Shown: positions 52,762 to 61,201 of the stretch, piece after piece
Position numbering within the stretch: the stretch's first letter is position 1
Layout: every line of letters begins with the position of its first letter
Assembly (NCBI GenBank): GCA_964415185.1
Contig: CAYPZI010000004.1
Span: forward strand, 4,349-68,348
Direction of reading: 5' to 3'
Source: CAYVBJ01 sp964415185
GTDB lineage: Bacteria; Bacteroidota; Rhodothermia; Balneolales; Balneolaceae
DNA length: 64,000 nucleotides
Made by a program: the position numbers and the translations under genes
Notes under the pieces: model-generated
The model's input: only the letters and a program-made list of their open reading frames with translations
What the model was told of the DNA's origin: nothing
Databases searched by the model: none

Positions 52762-53397
52762 ATGGATCATCTTCCGGATTTTGAAGATCGCTTAAACTTT
52801 CTTGGGAAAGAGCTGATCCGAAACATTGTTCAGAATGCAATCTTTAAAAAGATTCCGGCAAATACCGAAATCCTTAACAGTGGCAAATATGTCTCTTCGG
52901 TTCCGATAGTATTAAATGGTATCGTAAAGGTTTTTACCCGTTATGAAGATAAGGAACTCCTTCTTTATTACATCAGGCCCAGTGAAAGCTGCATTATGTC
53001 ATTAATTTCAGCAATTAAAAACAGGCCAAGCCAGGTATCGGCAACAACAGAAACAGATACTGACATAGTATTGCTGCCATCTGATAAAATGGATAAATGG
53101 ATGAAAGCTTATCCTTCTCTTTATATGCTCTTTATCAATCAATTTCATCTGAGATATTCGGATATGCTTGAAACCATACAGCAGATTCTTTTTCACAATC
53201 TTGAAGAAAGAGTTTTAAACTATCTTGTTGACAGAAAAAATATGTCGCCAGACCCTGAACTCAATTTAACTCACCAAAAAATTGCTACAGACCTCGGAAC
53301 AGCAAGAGAAGTTGTTAGCCGGATCATAAAAAAACTTGAGAACGACAAGAAATTGATACAGTCCGCCAAGGGTATAAAATTTCCCGGCAAGTTGTGA
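52762..53397 (+). CDS. Crp/Fnr-family transcriptional regulator
   Basis: A 211-residue Crp/Fnr regulator with an N-terminal cyclic-nucleotide-type beta roll (about 20-120), a long dimer helix, and a C-terminal helix-turn-helix (THQKIATDLGTAREVVSRII). No FNR-type iron-sulphur cysteine cluster is present, but the ESCIMSLISAI stretch with one cysteine follows the pattern of Bacteroidetes regulators next to DUF2892 genes. Its stop codon lies inside a palindrome that resembles a CRP/FNR site, so it probably controls the next gene and perhaps itself. The effector is unknown. Confidence 0.9.
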   Translation: MDHLPDFEDRLNFLGKELIRNIVQNAIFKKIPANTEILNSGKYVSSVPIVLNGIVKVFTRYEDKELLLYYIRPSESCIMSLISAIKNRPSQVSATTETDTDIVLLPSDKMDKWMKAYPSLYMLFINQFHLRYSDMLETIQQILFHNLEERVLNYLVDRKNMSPDPELNLTHQKIATDLGTAREVVSRIIKKLENDKKLIQSAKGIKFPGKL

Positions 53398-53408
53398 CTC
53401 AAGTCACT
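53393..53408. promoter_or_regulatory. CRP/FNR-like operator between the regulator and the DUF2892 gene
   Basis: TGTGACTCAAGTCACT matches the CRP half-site pattern TGTGA-N6-TCACA in nine of ten positions and is symmetric as GTGACT-CA-AGTCAC. It overlaps the end of the Crp/Fnr gene (stop 53395-53397) and lies 97 bp before the DUF2892 start, suitable for an activator or repressor site. Binding is inferred from the motif and the adjacent regulator. Confidence 0.6.
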
Positions 53409-53504
53409 GAACCTCCAAAAAACCTGTCTTATATTTAATTGAAGATGGTAATGCGGGAAAATCCTGCACTGCCGGTTCAGTTAAAATCTAAAAATTGGAT
53501 TATC

Positions 53505-53720
53505 ATGAAAAAAAATATGGGTAATATCGACAAAGGATTAAGAATTCTCTTCGCCGTTCTCATCGGTGTTTTATATGCAACCGGAGTTATTAACGGGATA
53601 GCTGCCATTATCCTGGGCGTACTTTCTATAGTTTTCATTCTGACAAGTATGGTCAGTTTTTGTCCACTATATGCACCTTTTGGTTTATCAACGCGGAAAA
53701 AAACTGAAGGCGCATCGTAA
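53505..53720 (+). CDS. DUF2892-family two-helix membrane protein (YgaP-like)
   Basis: A 71-residue protein with helices at about 11-27 and 29-48 and the family tail FCPLYAPFGLSTRKK. In YgaP the same domain anchors a rhodanese, and lone DUF2892 genes often sit beside Crp/Fnr or sulphur-related genes; here no rhodanese is encoded. ATG 53505 begins the conserved MKKNMGNIDKGLR; an in-frame ATG 66 bases earlier would add a polar leader. It is likely part of a small regulon of the adjacent regulator. Confidence 0.88.
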   Translation: MKKNMGNIDKGLRILFAVLIGVLYATGVINGIAAIILGVLSIVFILTSMVSFCPLYAPFGLSTRKKTEGAS

Positions 53721-53723
53721 TTC

Positions 53724-53768
53724 CCTGTATCTGCCGAGGGGTTGCCGAAGCAGGTAAGGTTTTTTTTA
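53724..53768 (+). terminator. Probable intrinsic terminator after the DUF2892 gene
   Basis: CCTGTATCTGC (53724-53734) pairs imperfectly with GCAGGTAAGG (53750-53759), followed by a run of eight or nine T. It ends rightward transcription a few bases after the DUF2892 stop codon and just before convergent pssA. The stem has a mismatch and wobble pairs. Confidence 0.45.
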
Positions 53769-53786
53769 AAAACTATTTAGAAATGG

Positions 53787-54596
53787 CTAACCGGCAAAAT
53801 CGTCACTTTCTGAAAAAGCCTGTTTCCAGAAAATGTAAACTCCCATCATCACTCCTTTCAGTATAAAAAAGGTAAACACAATCATAAGGCCGATATCCTG
53901 AAAAATAATGATGGCAAGCAGGTAAAACGTGAAGAGGATGAGCCGGCCTTTGTACAATTTAATAGACTGATTGTCGAACCTTGGGATTTTATCGAACGGA
54001 ACGGTGCTCACCATCAGAAATGAAAGGATGAGAACGATGGGTATTAAAAAAGCATTAATGCCCTGTTCAAAGCCCGTGAACCAGTCGAGCCTGTTTCTGA
54101 AGGTCAGAAAGAAGGCCACTATCATAACGGCCTGGGCGGGAGTTGGCAGCCCTTTAAAAAAAACACTTTCACCGAGTTTAGCCTCTATATTAAACCGTGC
54201 CAGCCGGACAGCTCCGCATAAAGGCGGCAGGGCACTTAATATCATGCCAAGCAGTGCCAATTCCTGGAATGCAAAATTGTAAATCAAGAAACCGGGAGCT
54301 ACCCCAAACGAAACAATATCGCTGATGGAATCAAGTTCAATACCGAATTCGCTTGTGGCATTGGCAAGACGTGCCATAAAACCGTCGAGGGCATCGAACA
54401 ACCCGGCTACAACTATCAGCCAGGCACCGATTTCAAGTTTTCCTTCTGCTACCATCAGAATTGATAAGAAGCCGCTGAACAAGTTCATGAGGGTAAAGAA
54501 ACTCGGAACAACAATTCTGGGAATCTGTTTTCGCTGATTCTTTTCCCGCCGGCGACGCTGCCTGAACTGTTGTATTTTTTGAATCGGATATTTCAT
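53787..54596 (-). CDS. pssA: CDP-diacylglycerol-serine O-phosphatidyltransferase
   Basis: A 269-residue CDP-alcohol phosphatidyltransferase-fold membrane enzyme making phosphatidylserine. The catalytic motif is GLFDALDGFMARLANATSEF (DG-x2-AR-x8-G-x3-D type), followed by GIELDSISDIVSFGVAPGF. Eight membrane segments and a basic N-terminus (RRRREKNQRK) are visible. It follows psd by 1 bp, so the two steps PS then PE are co-expressed. Length fits the Bacillus-type Pss. Confidence 0.95.
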   Translation of the reverse strand: MKYPIQKIQQFRQRRRREKNQRKQIPRIVVPSFFTLMNLFSGFLSILMVAEGKLEIGAWLIVVAGLFDALDGFMARLANATSEFGIELDSISDIVSFGVAPGFLIYNFAFQELALLGMILSALPPLCGAVRLARFNIEAKLGESVFFKGLPTPAQAVMIVAFFLTFRNRLDWFTGFEQGINAFLIPIVLILSFLMVSTVPFDKIPRFDNQSIKLYKGRLILFTFYLLAIIIFQDIGLMIVFTFFILKGVMMGVYIFWKQAFSESDDFAG

Positions 54597-54597
54597 C

Positions 54598-55251
54598 TTA
54601 CGGATTTAGAATTTCACCAATTACAGTCAAACCCGCTGTTGTCCTGTCACCCTCTTTAACATTGATCCTTACACTACCAGGCACAATGACATCCATGCGG
54701 GAACCGAATTTCATAATACCGAATCGGTCACCGGCTTTCAAATCATCCCCTTCCCCGATATGGTAAACTATTCTTCTGGCCAGAAACCCCGTGATTTGTT
54801 TGAAGAGAAATTTTTTACCTGATGGATGCAATACACCGAAATGAGCCCTTTCATTTCTTTCGGATGCATGGTCTTCCCATGCCATCAGGTAATCGCCGGG
54901 AAAATATTCAACATATTCAAGTTTACCGGTAACAGGAACGCGATTTACGTGTACATCAAGCGGAGAAAGAAAGATACTGATCCTGGTACCGCCCGTTCCC
55001 ATATAGTCGACATTTTTTTCCTCCCTGATTTGAACAACCCTGCCATCGGCAGGTGAAAGCAGCAGGTTTTCATCATCCGGACCCTGACGTTCAGGATCGC
55101 GAAAAAAGAAAACCATCAACAGGCAGAGAAGGGTGAGGGTAACGTAAACAGGAACTGTGACCCAATTGTTAAATCCGGATACTGCCCAGGCCACAATGGC
55201 AGAAAAAATAAAAACAACTGCTATTGTTGAGTAACCTTCAGGTGCAATCAT
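54598..55251 (-). CDS. psd: Phosphatidylserine decarboxylase (short, type A-like proenzyme)
   Basis: A 217-residue PSD proenzyme converting phosphatidylserine to phosphatidylethanolamine. It is the short form with N-terminal helices (about 5-50), LLSPADGRVVQIREEKN, the catalytic-histidine region FLSPLDVHVNRVPVTGKLEY, and the self-cleavage site VPGSVRINV near the C-terminus (pyruvoyl forms at the serine). It lies 7 bp after rseP and 1 bp before pssA. Confidence 0.94.
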   Translation of the reverse strand: MIAPEGYSTIAVVFIFSAIVAWAVSGFNNWVTVPVYVTLTLLCLLMVFFFRDPERQGPDDENLLLSPADGRVVQIREEKNVDYMGTGGTRISIFLSPLDVHVNRVPVTGKLEYVEYFPGDYLMAWEDHASERNERAHFGVLHPSGKKFLFKQITGFLARRIVYHIGEGDDLKAGDRFGIMKFGSRMDVIVPGSVRINVKEGDRTTAGLTVIGEILNP

Positions 55252-55258
55252 TCCTAAA

Positions 55259-56602
55259 TTAACCCCCGAAGGTGCGAAGTATATCGTTAAAGGTCACGAA
55301 TATAAATATGCCGATAATGAGGATAAACCCGATTTGCTGTAGTGCCATTCTCACTTTTGCCGACGGTTCCTTTCGCGTAATACCCTCATATACAAGAAAC
55401 ATGAAGTGGCCGCCGTCAAGGGCAGGTATTGGCAGCATATTCATTATTGCCAGGGTAACACTTAAAAATGCCGTAATTTCCCAGAATCCTCTAATTCCGC
55501 CCGAGTCGGTAGCCTGTTTGGTAACGTTTGCAATTGCAACAGGCCCGCCAAGGTTTTCACGTACGGATATTTCACCCGTAAACAATTTTACAAGGCCCTG
55601 GATAATTCCGGTAAAGGTATCAGATGTTCGGTTTACCCCGAGACCAACAGCAGAGGCAAAATTATGACTGATGCTCTCAGGCTGAAAATACTGCATGGGA
55701 TCAGCAATTTGAATTCCGATGGTTTGTGTTTCCGGGTCCGGTTTTACACTCAGTTCTACGGTTTCTCCTTCTCTGTTCACAACCAGGTTCAATTGCCCGT
55801 CCGTATTTTGTATCTCATCAACAAGCTCCATCCAGTAACCGACCGGTTCACCATTGGCCGAAATAACTTCATCGCCTGCTTTCATTCCCGCTTCCCCGGC
55901 AGGCGAGCCCGGCTGAATCTGTCCTATTTTTGCCGGCATTGCATGCAATATGGTGAGGAAACCATCCCTGCTTACGCGGTCAAGAAAATCTGCCGGTGCC
56001 TGAATATTAACCAACCTGCCATCCCGCTCAACCATGAAAGTCAGGTTTCTTTCGGTAATTGCAGACATACTCATCAACTCATCAAAATATTGAACCCGTT
56101 CACCGTTTACGCCGACAATCCTGTCTCCTTTTTCAAATCCCATTTCACCGGCCAGCGATTCTTCGGGTACATATATACCCTCCACCCGTTCAACAGGAAC
56201 AACCTGCTCGCCGTAGTGCATTGCCATCCCCGTGTAAATAAATGCTGCGAGGATCACATTAAAAATAACGCCGGCAGTTATTACAATGATTCTCTGCCAT
56301 ACCGGCTTGCTTCTGAACTCCCACGGTTTGGGTTCCTCTTCCAGAAATTCATCGTCCATGGTTTCATCGATCATGCCGGCTATCTTAACATAACCACCGA
56401 GAGGCGTAGCCCCGAACACATATTCGGTTTCACCTTTCTGTATGCCAAAAACCTTGGGGGGAAATCCGATTGAAAATCGGTCAACCCTCATCTTGAAAAA
56501 CTTCGCGGCGAGGAAATGTCCGAGTTCATGGAAAAATACGAGTATGAATAGTGCAGCCGCAAAAATTGCTATGGTTGACAATAATCCTGTAATCCAGTCC
56601 AT
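55259..56602 (-). CDS. rseP: Intramembrane zinc metalloprotease RseP
   Basis: A 447-residue site-2 protease. The HELGH zinc motif is at 25-29, two PDZ domains span about 130-290 (KGDRIVGVNGERVQYF, AGMKAGDEVISANGEP), and the second metal motif is NMLPIPALDGGHF. It releases membrane-bound regulators, for example anti-sigma factors like those at 25-30 kb, but its target here is unproven. It follows dxr by 8 bp. Confidence 0.96.
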   Translation of the reverse strand: MDWITGLLSTIAIFAAALFILVFFHELGHFLAAKFFKMRVDRFSIGFPPKVFGIQKGETEYVFGATPLGGYVKIAGMIDETMDDEFLEEEPKPWEFRSKPVWQRIIVITAGVIFNVILAAFIYTGMAMHYGEQVVPVERVEGIYVPEESLAGEMGFEKGDRIVGVNGERVQYFDELMSMSAITERNLTFMVERDGRLVNIQAPADFLDRVSRDGFLTILHAMPAKIGQIQPGSPAGEAGMKAGDEVISANGEPVGYWMELVDEIQNTDGQLNLVVNREGETVELSVKPDPETQTIGIQIADPMQYFQPESISHNFASAVGLGVNRTSDTFTGIIQGLVKLFTGEISVRENLGGPVAIANVTKQATDSGGIRGFWEITAFLSVTLAIMNMLPIPALDGGHFMFLVYEGITRKEPSAKVRMALQQIGFILIIGIFIFVTFNDILRTFGG

Positions 56603-56610
56603 TTAATTAT

Positions 56611-57759
56611 TTAAATTCTGTAAGCAAAATTTCTTGTTTCCTGATCTACCTCAAACAACGAATCAGGGGTCAAATCCGTATCCGGCGAGATACTTTCCAG
56701 TGATTTTAAAATCACGTCAATCATACTAATATAACCAATTTCTTTCTTTAAAAATCTTGCAACAGCGACTTCATTGGCAGCATTCAAAACAGCTGGTGCA
56801 TAACCTCCTGATTCTCCTGCTTCTATCGCAATTTTTAATGACGGGAATTTTTCGTAATCCACCGGCTCGAATGCCAGGTTTATCGGTTTGGAGTAGTCAA
56901 GCAGCGGTGTTTTAAGGTCAATTCTTTCGGGATATGTTAAGGCATATAAAATCGGAACTTTCATATCGGGGATTCCCAGTTGCGCTTTTGAAGAACCATC
57001 GATAAACTCGATAATGGAATGAATAATGCTTTGCGGATGAACCACAGGCTCAATCCGGCTAAAAGGCACATCAAACAGCCAGTGGGCTTCAATAATTTCG
57101 AGCCCCTTGTTCATCATTGTGGATGAATCAATGGTAATTTTGGCTCCCATATCCCAGTTCGGGTGTTTCAGGGCGTCCTCCACAGTTATGGTTTTGAGCG
57201 ACTCAGGAGTATGATTTCTGAAGGGGCCTCCGCTGGCTGTTATGATGATTTTGTGAATCGTATCGGGGCTCTCGCCGGCCAGGCACTGCAGCATAGCCGA
57301 GTGTTCCGAATCAACCGGGATAAGGTTTCCCTGCCCCAGGCTTCCCACTTTCCGGATTAACTCCCCGCCCACAACCAGTGATTCCTTGTTTGCCAGTGCA
57401 ACTTTTTTGCCTGCTTTAAGAGCTTCGTAGGTTGGGAAAAAACCGGCAAATCCGACCAGACTATTTAAAACGATATCTGAATTTTTGATAAGATCAGATT
57501 CAGCCAGATGATGCTTCCCAAATAGAAGGTTTTCAGGTTCGTAATCAAGAATGGCTCTTACATTGGCTGAAACCGATTCATCACACAGCAGTACTGTTTC
57601 CGGCCTGTATTTGTTGGCCTGTTCTGCAATCAATTTCCAGTTTGTGTTTGCAGTTAAAACCGTAACATCAAAAAGTGCCGGATGTTGATCAATAATCTCA
57701 AGGGCTTGTGTGCCGATGGAGCCAGTTGAACCAAGTATTGCTATTTTCTGTCGCTGCAA
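56611..57759 (-). CDS. dxr: 1-deoxy-D-xylulose-5-phosphate reductoisomerase
   Basis: A 382-residue DXR, second step of the non-mevalonate isoprenoid pathway. The NADPH-binding GSTGSIGTQALEIIDQHP, the LANKESLVVGGELI segment, PVDSEHSAM, the SGGPFRN loop, and MGAKITIDSSTMMNKGLEII are all present. The gene feeds precursors toward IspB encoded upstream on the other strand. It lies 77 bp after the HDAC-like gene. Confidence 0.97.
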   Translation of the reverse strand: MQRQKIAILGSTGSIGTQALEIIDQHPALFDVTVLTANTNWKLIAEQANKYRPETVLLCDESVSANVRAILDYEPENLLFGKHHLAESDLIKNSDIVLNSLVGFAGFFPTYEALKAGKKVALANKESLVVGGELIRKVGSLGQGNLIPVDSEHSAMLQCLAGESPDTIHKIIITASGGPFRNHTPESLKTITVEDALKHPNWDMGAKITIDSSTMMNKGLEIIEAHWLFDVPFSRIEPVVHPQSIIHSIIEFIDGSSKAQLGIPDMKVPILYALTYPERIDLKTPLLDYSKPINLAFEPVDYEKFPSLKIAIEAGESGGYAPAVLNAANEVAVARFLKKEIGYISMIDVILKSLESISPDTDLTPDSLFEVDQETRNFAYRI

Positions 57760-57836
57760 AGCTGGTAGTTGCGATTTTTTAATTCGGGTTTACTGCTCAA
57801 TCAGGTAAAATAGAGAAAAGTGATATCAATTGAGCT

Positions 57837-58733
57837 TCAAATTTTATTCATTGCTACTTTATACATGAGTGCATGGGCCTCAACGGTTTGCAAAATCGTA
57901 GGTGCATAGCCGCCCGACAAAAGCAAAACAAGTGGAATTGATTTTTGTGTAATTGTTTCTATCACCATTTTTTCTCTTTCAAGCATACCCTTTAATGAAA
58001 GCGAAAGGCGCCCGAAGTGGTCGGTTTCAAGAGGGTCGATACCACCCAGGTAAAAAACGATATCGGGCTTGAACTCACTGAAAACCTCTCCAAGAGCTTT
58101 AACGAGCGTCTCAAGATATTGTTTGTCCCCTGTTTTATCGGGCAGACCGATGTCAAAATCAGAGGGCGGTTTCCGAAAGGGATAGTTTTTTTCTCCGTGA
58201 ATAGAGAAGGTGTAAACATCAGGGTCATTTTGAAAATACCAGGCATTGCCATTTCCCTGATGCACATCACAATCCAGAATCAGGGCTTTATTGATCCACT
58301 TCGACATCTTCAAAACCCTGATGGCTACAGCTACATCGTTAAATACACAGAATCCTTCACCATAGCCGGGCATGGCGTGATGAGTACCCCCTGCAAGGTT
58401 CCCTGCAATGCCATCCTGAAGTGCCATTAATCCCGCATTCAGTGTACCCCGCACGGCAAGACGGGAACGGATGGCAAGGCCTTTACTCCAAGGAAGCCCC
58501 ATTCTTCTGACCGCTTTTCGGTCGAGCGTTCCATTCCAGACAGCTTCTGCATATTCCGGTGTATGCACGGTACACAAACCGGCAAAATCAACGGGTTTCG
58601 GTTCAACAATGTTACTTTCACTAAGAATTCGCCTTGAGATCAGGTACCTGTATAAACCGGCAAATTTTTTCATCGGAAAGATATGGCCTTCCGGCAGAGG
58701 TGCCAGGTAGCCGGGCGAATAACTTACTCTCAC
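57837..58733 (-). CDS. Histone deacetylase/AcuC-family hydrolase
   Basis: A 298-residue arginase-fold zinc hydrolase, HDAC/AcuC/acetylpolyamine amidohydrolase superfamily. Metal-binding and catalytic motifs are LAGGTHHAMPGYGEGFCVFN, LDCDVHQGNGNAWYF, FSIHGEKNYPF and YLGGIDPLETDHFG. It probably removes acyl groups from small molecules or proteins; the substrate cannot be predicted. It follows pgeF by 4 bp in the leftward aroE-pgeF group. Confidence 0.92.
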   Translation of the reverse strand: MRVSYSPGYLAPLPEGHIFPMKKFAGLYRYLISRRILSESNIVEPKPVDFAGLCTVHTPEYAEAVWNGTLDRKAVRRMGLPWSKGLAIRSRLAVRGTLNAGLMALQDGIAGNLAGGTHHAMPGYGEGFCVFNDVAVAIRVLKMSKWINKALILDCDVHQGNGNAWYFQNDPDVYTFSIHGEKNYPFRKPPSDFDIGLPDKTGDKQYLETLVKALGEVFSEFKPDIVFYLGGIDPLETDHFGRLSLSLKGMLEREKMVIETITQKSIPLVLLLSGGYAPTILQTVEAHALMYKVAMNKI

Positions 58734-58737
58734 AGGT

Positions 58738-59487
58738 TCAGGATTTTTTACGAAGTTTTATCAGTCCCAACATCCGGCCTGCGTTATTTCGTTCTCTGCG
58801 GTATGAATAGAAACGGGCGGAATCATTCATTGTACAATAAGGACTCACTTCAATATGGTTGCCTAACAACCCTTCTTCAAGTAACCGGTGCCTGATATAT
58901 GATTTTAAATCGATATGGGGCTTATCATACGATTCATAATCGACAAACTGATCCGGAAACTTTTCTGCTACCTCTGTGCCGACCTCAAAATTCTCTAAAC
59001 TGATACACGGCGAAATGAATGCAATCATTCTGTCTCGCCTCGCACCCAGTTTTTTCATTTTTGAGACTGTTTGGGCTACAATCCCGGCGAGAGCGCCCCT
59101 CCACCCGGCATGTGCCGCACCGATGATACCGTATTCGGGGGCAGCAAGCAAAACAGCCGCACAGTCGGCTACCTGTATACCGAGAATCAACCCCGGGCGA
59201 TTTGTAACCAGTGCATCCGTATTCTCATAGATGCCCGGTTTTTTTACAAATTCCACATGATTGCCGTGAACCTGTCTCGCCAGCGTAAGCCGGCTGTAAT
59301 CCCAATCCAGATGTTTAAAGAGTTTTTTGACATTTTCTTCAACAGCAGTCTGACCTTCTTCCGTATTGAGGCCAAGGTTTAAACCTGGAACTTTAGTTCC
59401 TTTTCCGGAAATGTCTGTGTTCTTTTCTGTAAAACAGGCTTCCACATCTTTATGAGGTTTAAAAATGACCGGTTCAATCAAATTCAT
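58738..59487 (-). CDS. pgeF: PgeF/YfiH (DUF152, laccase-domain) protein
   Basis: A 249-residue DUF152 protein. In E. coli YfiH/PgeF it is a peptidoglycan-editing or purine nucleoside hydrolase-type factor. The metal histidine and cysteine sites are in LARQVHGNHVEFVKKPG, GIQVADCAAVLLAAPEYGII and GAAHAGWRGALAGIV. It overlaps the aroE stop by 4 bp (ATGA), so it is translated with it. Function in this organism is uncertain between the two reported activities. Confidence 0.92.
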   Translation of the reverse strand: MNLIEPVIFKPHKDVEACFTEKNTDISGKGTKVPGLNLGLNTEEGQTAVEENVKKLFKHLDWDYSRLTLARQVHGNHVEFVKKPGIYENTDALVTNRPGLILGIQVADCAAVLLAAPEYGIIGAAHAGWRGALAGIVAQTVSKMKKLGARRDRMIAFISPCISLENFEVGTEVAEKFPDQFVDYESYDKPHIDLKSYIRHRLLEEGLLGNHIEVSPYCTMNDSARFYSYRRERNNAGRMLGLIKLRKKS

Positions 59488-60359
59488 AATTTTGCCATAT
59501 TTAATTTCATAAATTCATCTCTGATCAATTCCACAGGGAATGGCTTTCCGGTCCACAGCCTGAAAGCTTCACTCCCCTGCTGAATAAGCATTTCGAGACC
59601 ACCAATGGTTTCAGCACCTGCCCGGCCGGCCTGGAGCAAAAACGTTGTTTCTTTTGGGCGGTAAACAAGATCATAACAGATTTTACCATCGAGTGCGTAC
59701 TCTTCACCTTTTCTTACAGGCGAACTGCCGGTATCCGGATGCATGCCAAGCGGTGTTGTATTTACGATAAGTGAAGCATCTTCCGCCCACGCTGTCCACT
59801 CTTCATAACCGGCAAAAATACAATCCGTAAATACCCCCTCCGGATTTTTGCCCTCAGGCCTGCGGCTGATCAGTATAATTTCACTGCAATTCAGGTTTTT
59901 CAATGCAAGCACCACAGCGTTCGAGGCACCTCCCGTCCCGAAAACAACGGCCCTGCTGTTACAAAGTTTATCTTTGTACTTCAGTAACGGCGCCGAAAAC
60001 CCGGTGATATCCGTATTATGGCCGGTCAGCTTACTCCCCGATTTAACAATCGTATTGACAGCACCGGCATGTGCAGCAGTTTCGCTGACTTCATCCACAA
60101 AATCCATCATCATCTTTTTGTACGGAAGGGTTACGTTTGCCCCCAAAAATTCATCCCTGTTCATCCGGGAAGCAAATTCTGAAAGCTGCTGATCGGTTAC
60201 TGAAACCGCAAAATATGAAGCATTTAATTGATAATAATCAAGTGCCATGTTATGCATCAGCGGCGACAGGCTGTGCCCGACGGGGTTGCCTATCACAAGA
60301 TAGTGGGGTGAACGCGAAACCTTGTTTTTCTTGAAAGATTCAAAACGATAACAACTCAT
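59484..60359 (-). CDS. aroE: Shikimate dehydrogenase
   Basis: A 291-residue AroE, which reduces 3-dehydroshikimate with NADPH. The shikimate-binding site IGNPVGHSLSPLMHNMALDY, the catalytic lysine in ANVTLPYKKMMMDFVDEV, GHNTDITGFS, and the NADP loop GTGGASNAVVLALKNL are conserved. It is the first gene of a leftward chain with pgeF and the HDAC-like gene. The neighbouring SRPBCC gene reads the same way but is separated by a terminator. Confidence 0.96.
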   Translation of the reverse strand: MSCYRFESFKKNKVSRSPHYLVIGNPVGHSLSPLMHNMALDYYQLNASYFAVSVTDQQLSEFASRMNRDEFLGANVTLPYKKMMMDFVDEVSETAAHAGAVNTIVKSGSKLTGHNTDITGFSAPLLKYKDKLCNSRAVVFGTGGASNAVVLALKNLNCSEIILISRRPEGKNPEGVFTDCIFAGYEEWTAWAEDASLIVNTTPLGMHPDTGSSPVRKGEEYALDGKICYDLVYRPKETTFLLQAGRAGAETIGGLEMLIQQGSEAFRLWTGKPFPVELIRDEFMKLNMAKL

Positions 60360-60412
60360 TATAAAAAGTGTAACTGTGTTTAGCTTAAGGGCCTTTAAAA
60401 TACAATACGGAC

Positions 60413-60444
60413 AAAAAAAATGCGCACCTTTTAAGTGCGCATTT
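60413..60444 (-). terminator. Intrinsic terminator after the SRPBCC gene
   Basis: AAATGCGCAC (60418-60427) and GTGCGCATTT (60435-60444) form a perfect 10-bp stem with a 7-base loop, and on the minus strand are followed by a run of eight T (60420-60413). It lies about 30 bp after the SRPBCC stop and upstream of aroE. Confidence 0.85.
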
Positions 60445-60475
60445 ACCTTGTAAAAAATAAATTGCTAAACAGATC

Positions 60476-60949
60476 CTAAACAGTAAGTTCTTTTTCTGTT
60501 TCGGAAACTTCTGTTTGTTCGTCCTTGAATGTATCAGACTCTGCAAGTTTTTTTAATTTTTCCAGGTCTACTTTCAATTGGTCATTTAATCCTTTGATAA
60601 ATTCCGCAAGCTCCTCTTCAGGCTCGCCATAGAACGTTCTGTAATCAAGAGAAAACTCGACACGCGTCCGTTTTCCGTTATCCAAAGGTGTAAATCGAAT
60701 GGTTCCGGTTTGATTCAGGTTTCCATTAATTGTAATCCAGGCAAAACGGGTGTTTCGCAGATTATCAATGATGTTTGTAGTCCATTGATACTCTTCACCG
60801 CCGATGTCTGTCGTATATTCAAATGTTTGAGAATTAATTTTCTCTACATGATCAATACGATCAAGAAATTTGGGGAAATGAACCGGATTACAGAGTAATT
60901 CGTAGACTTTGGATAATGGAAGATTTATTTCTATTCTTTCGTGCGCCAT
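60476..60949 (-). CDS. SRPBCC-fold (polyketide cyclase/dehydrase-like) protein
   Basis: A 157-residue protein of the START/SRPBCC ligand-binding superfamily, with a beta-rich core (about 1-130) and a C-terminal helical, lysine/glutamate-rich segment. ERIEINLPLSKVYELLCNPV with HFPKFL is the typical start of COQ10/YndB-like members, and EEYQWTTNIIDNLRNTRFAW fits the fold. The ligand is unknown. The gene is monocistronic, with a strong terminator after it. Confidence 0.78.
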   Translation of the reverse strand: MAHERIEINLPLSKVYELLCNPVHFPKFLDRIDHVEKINSQTFEYTTDIGGEEYQWTTNIIDNLRNTRFAWITINGNLNQTGTIRFTPLDNGKRTRVEFSLDYRTFYGEPEEELAEFIKGLNDQLKVDLEKLKKLAESDTFKDEQTEVSETEKELTV

Positions 60950-61201
60950 AATTTGATTAGCTTCGAAATGATAAGTTTATGATTGGATTTGAATGATTGT
61001 AGATAAATAGTAGAAGTCATCCACAATGCAATAAAATTAAGCATTTTTTGATTAAGCTTCAATGAAATCGTCACATATATTTGTTAAAGCATGCAACTCA
61101 TTAGCAGGAAAATCTGTTTTGTCAGATAACTTTTTCTCTCAAAACGCCAGTAAAAACTCAATCAAAGGGGTATTTGGACTAACAGTTCTCTCATTTTCAG
61201 A

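Noticed and set aside
55664..56473. 269-codon open frame on the plus strand opposite rseP
   Set aside because: The minus-strand gene has the HELGH and LDGG motifs and PDZ domains; the plus frame shows no family pattern and is an antisense shadow.
57795..57835. GCTCAAT/ATTGAGC inverted repeat between the HDAC-like gene and dxr
   Set aside because: Seven-base arms with a 27-base spacer and no T-run on the minus strand; too weak for a terminator or operator.
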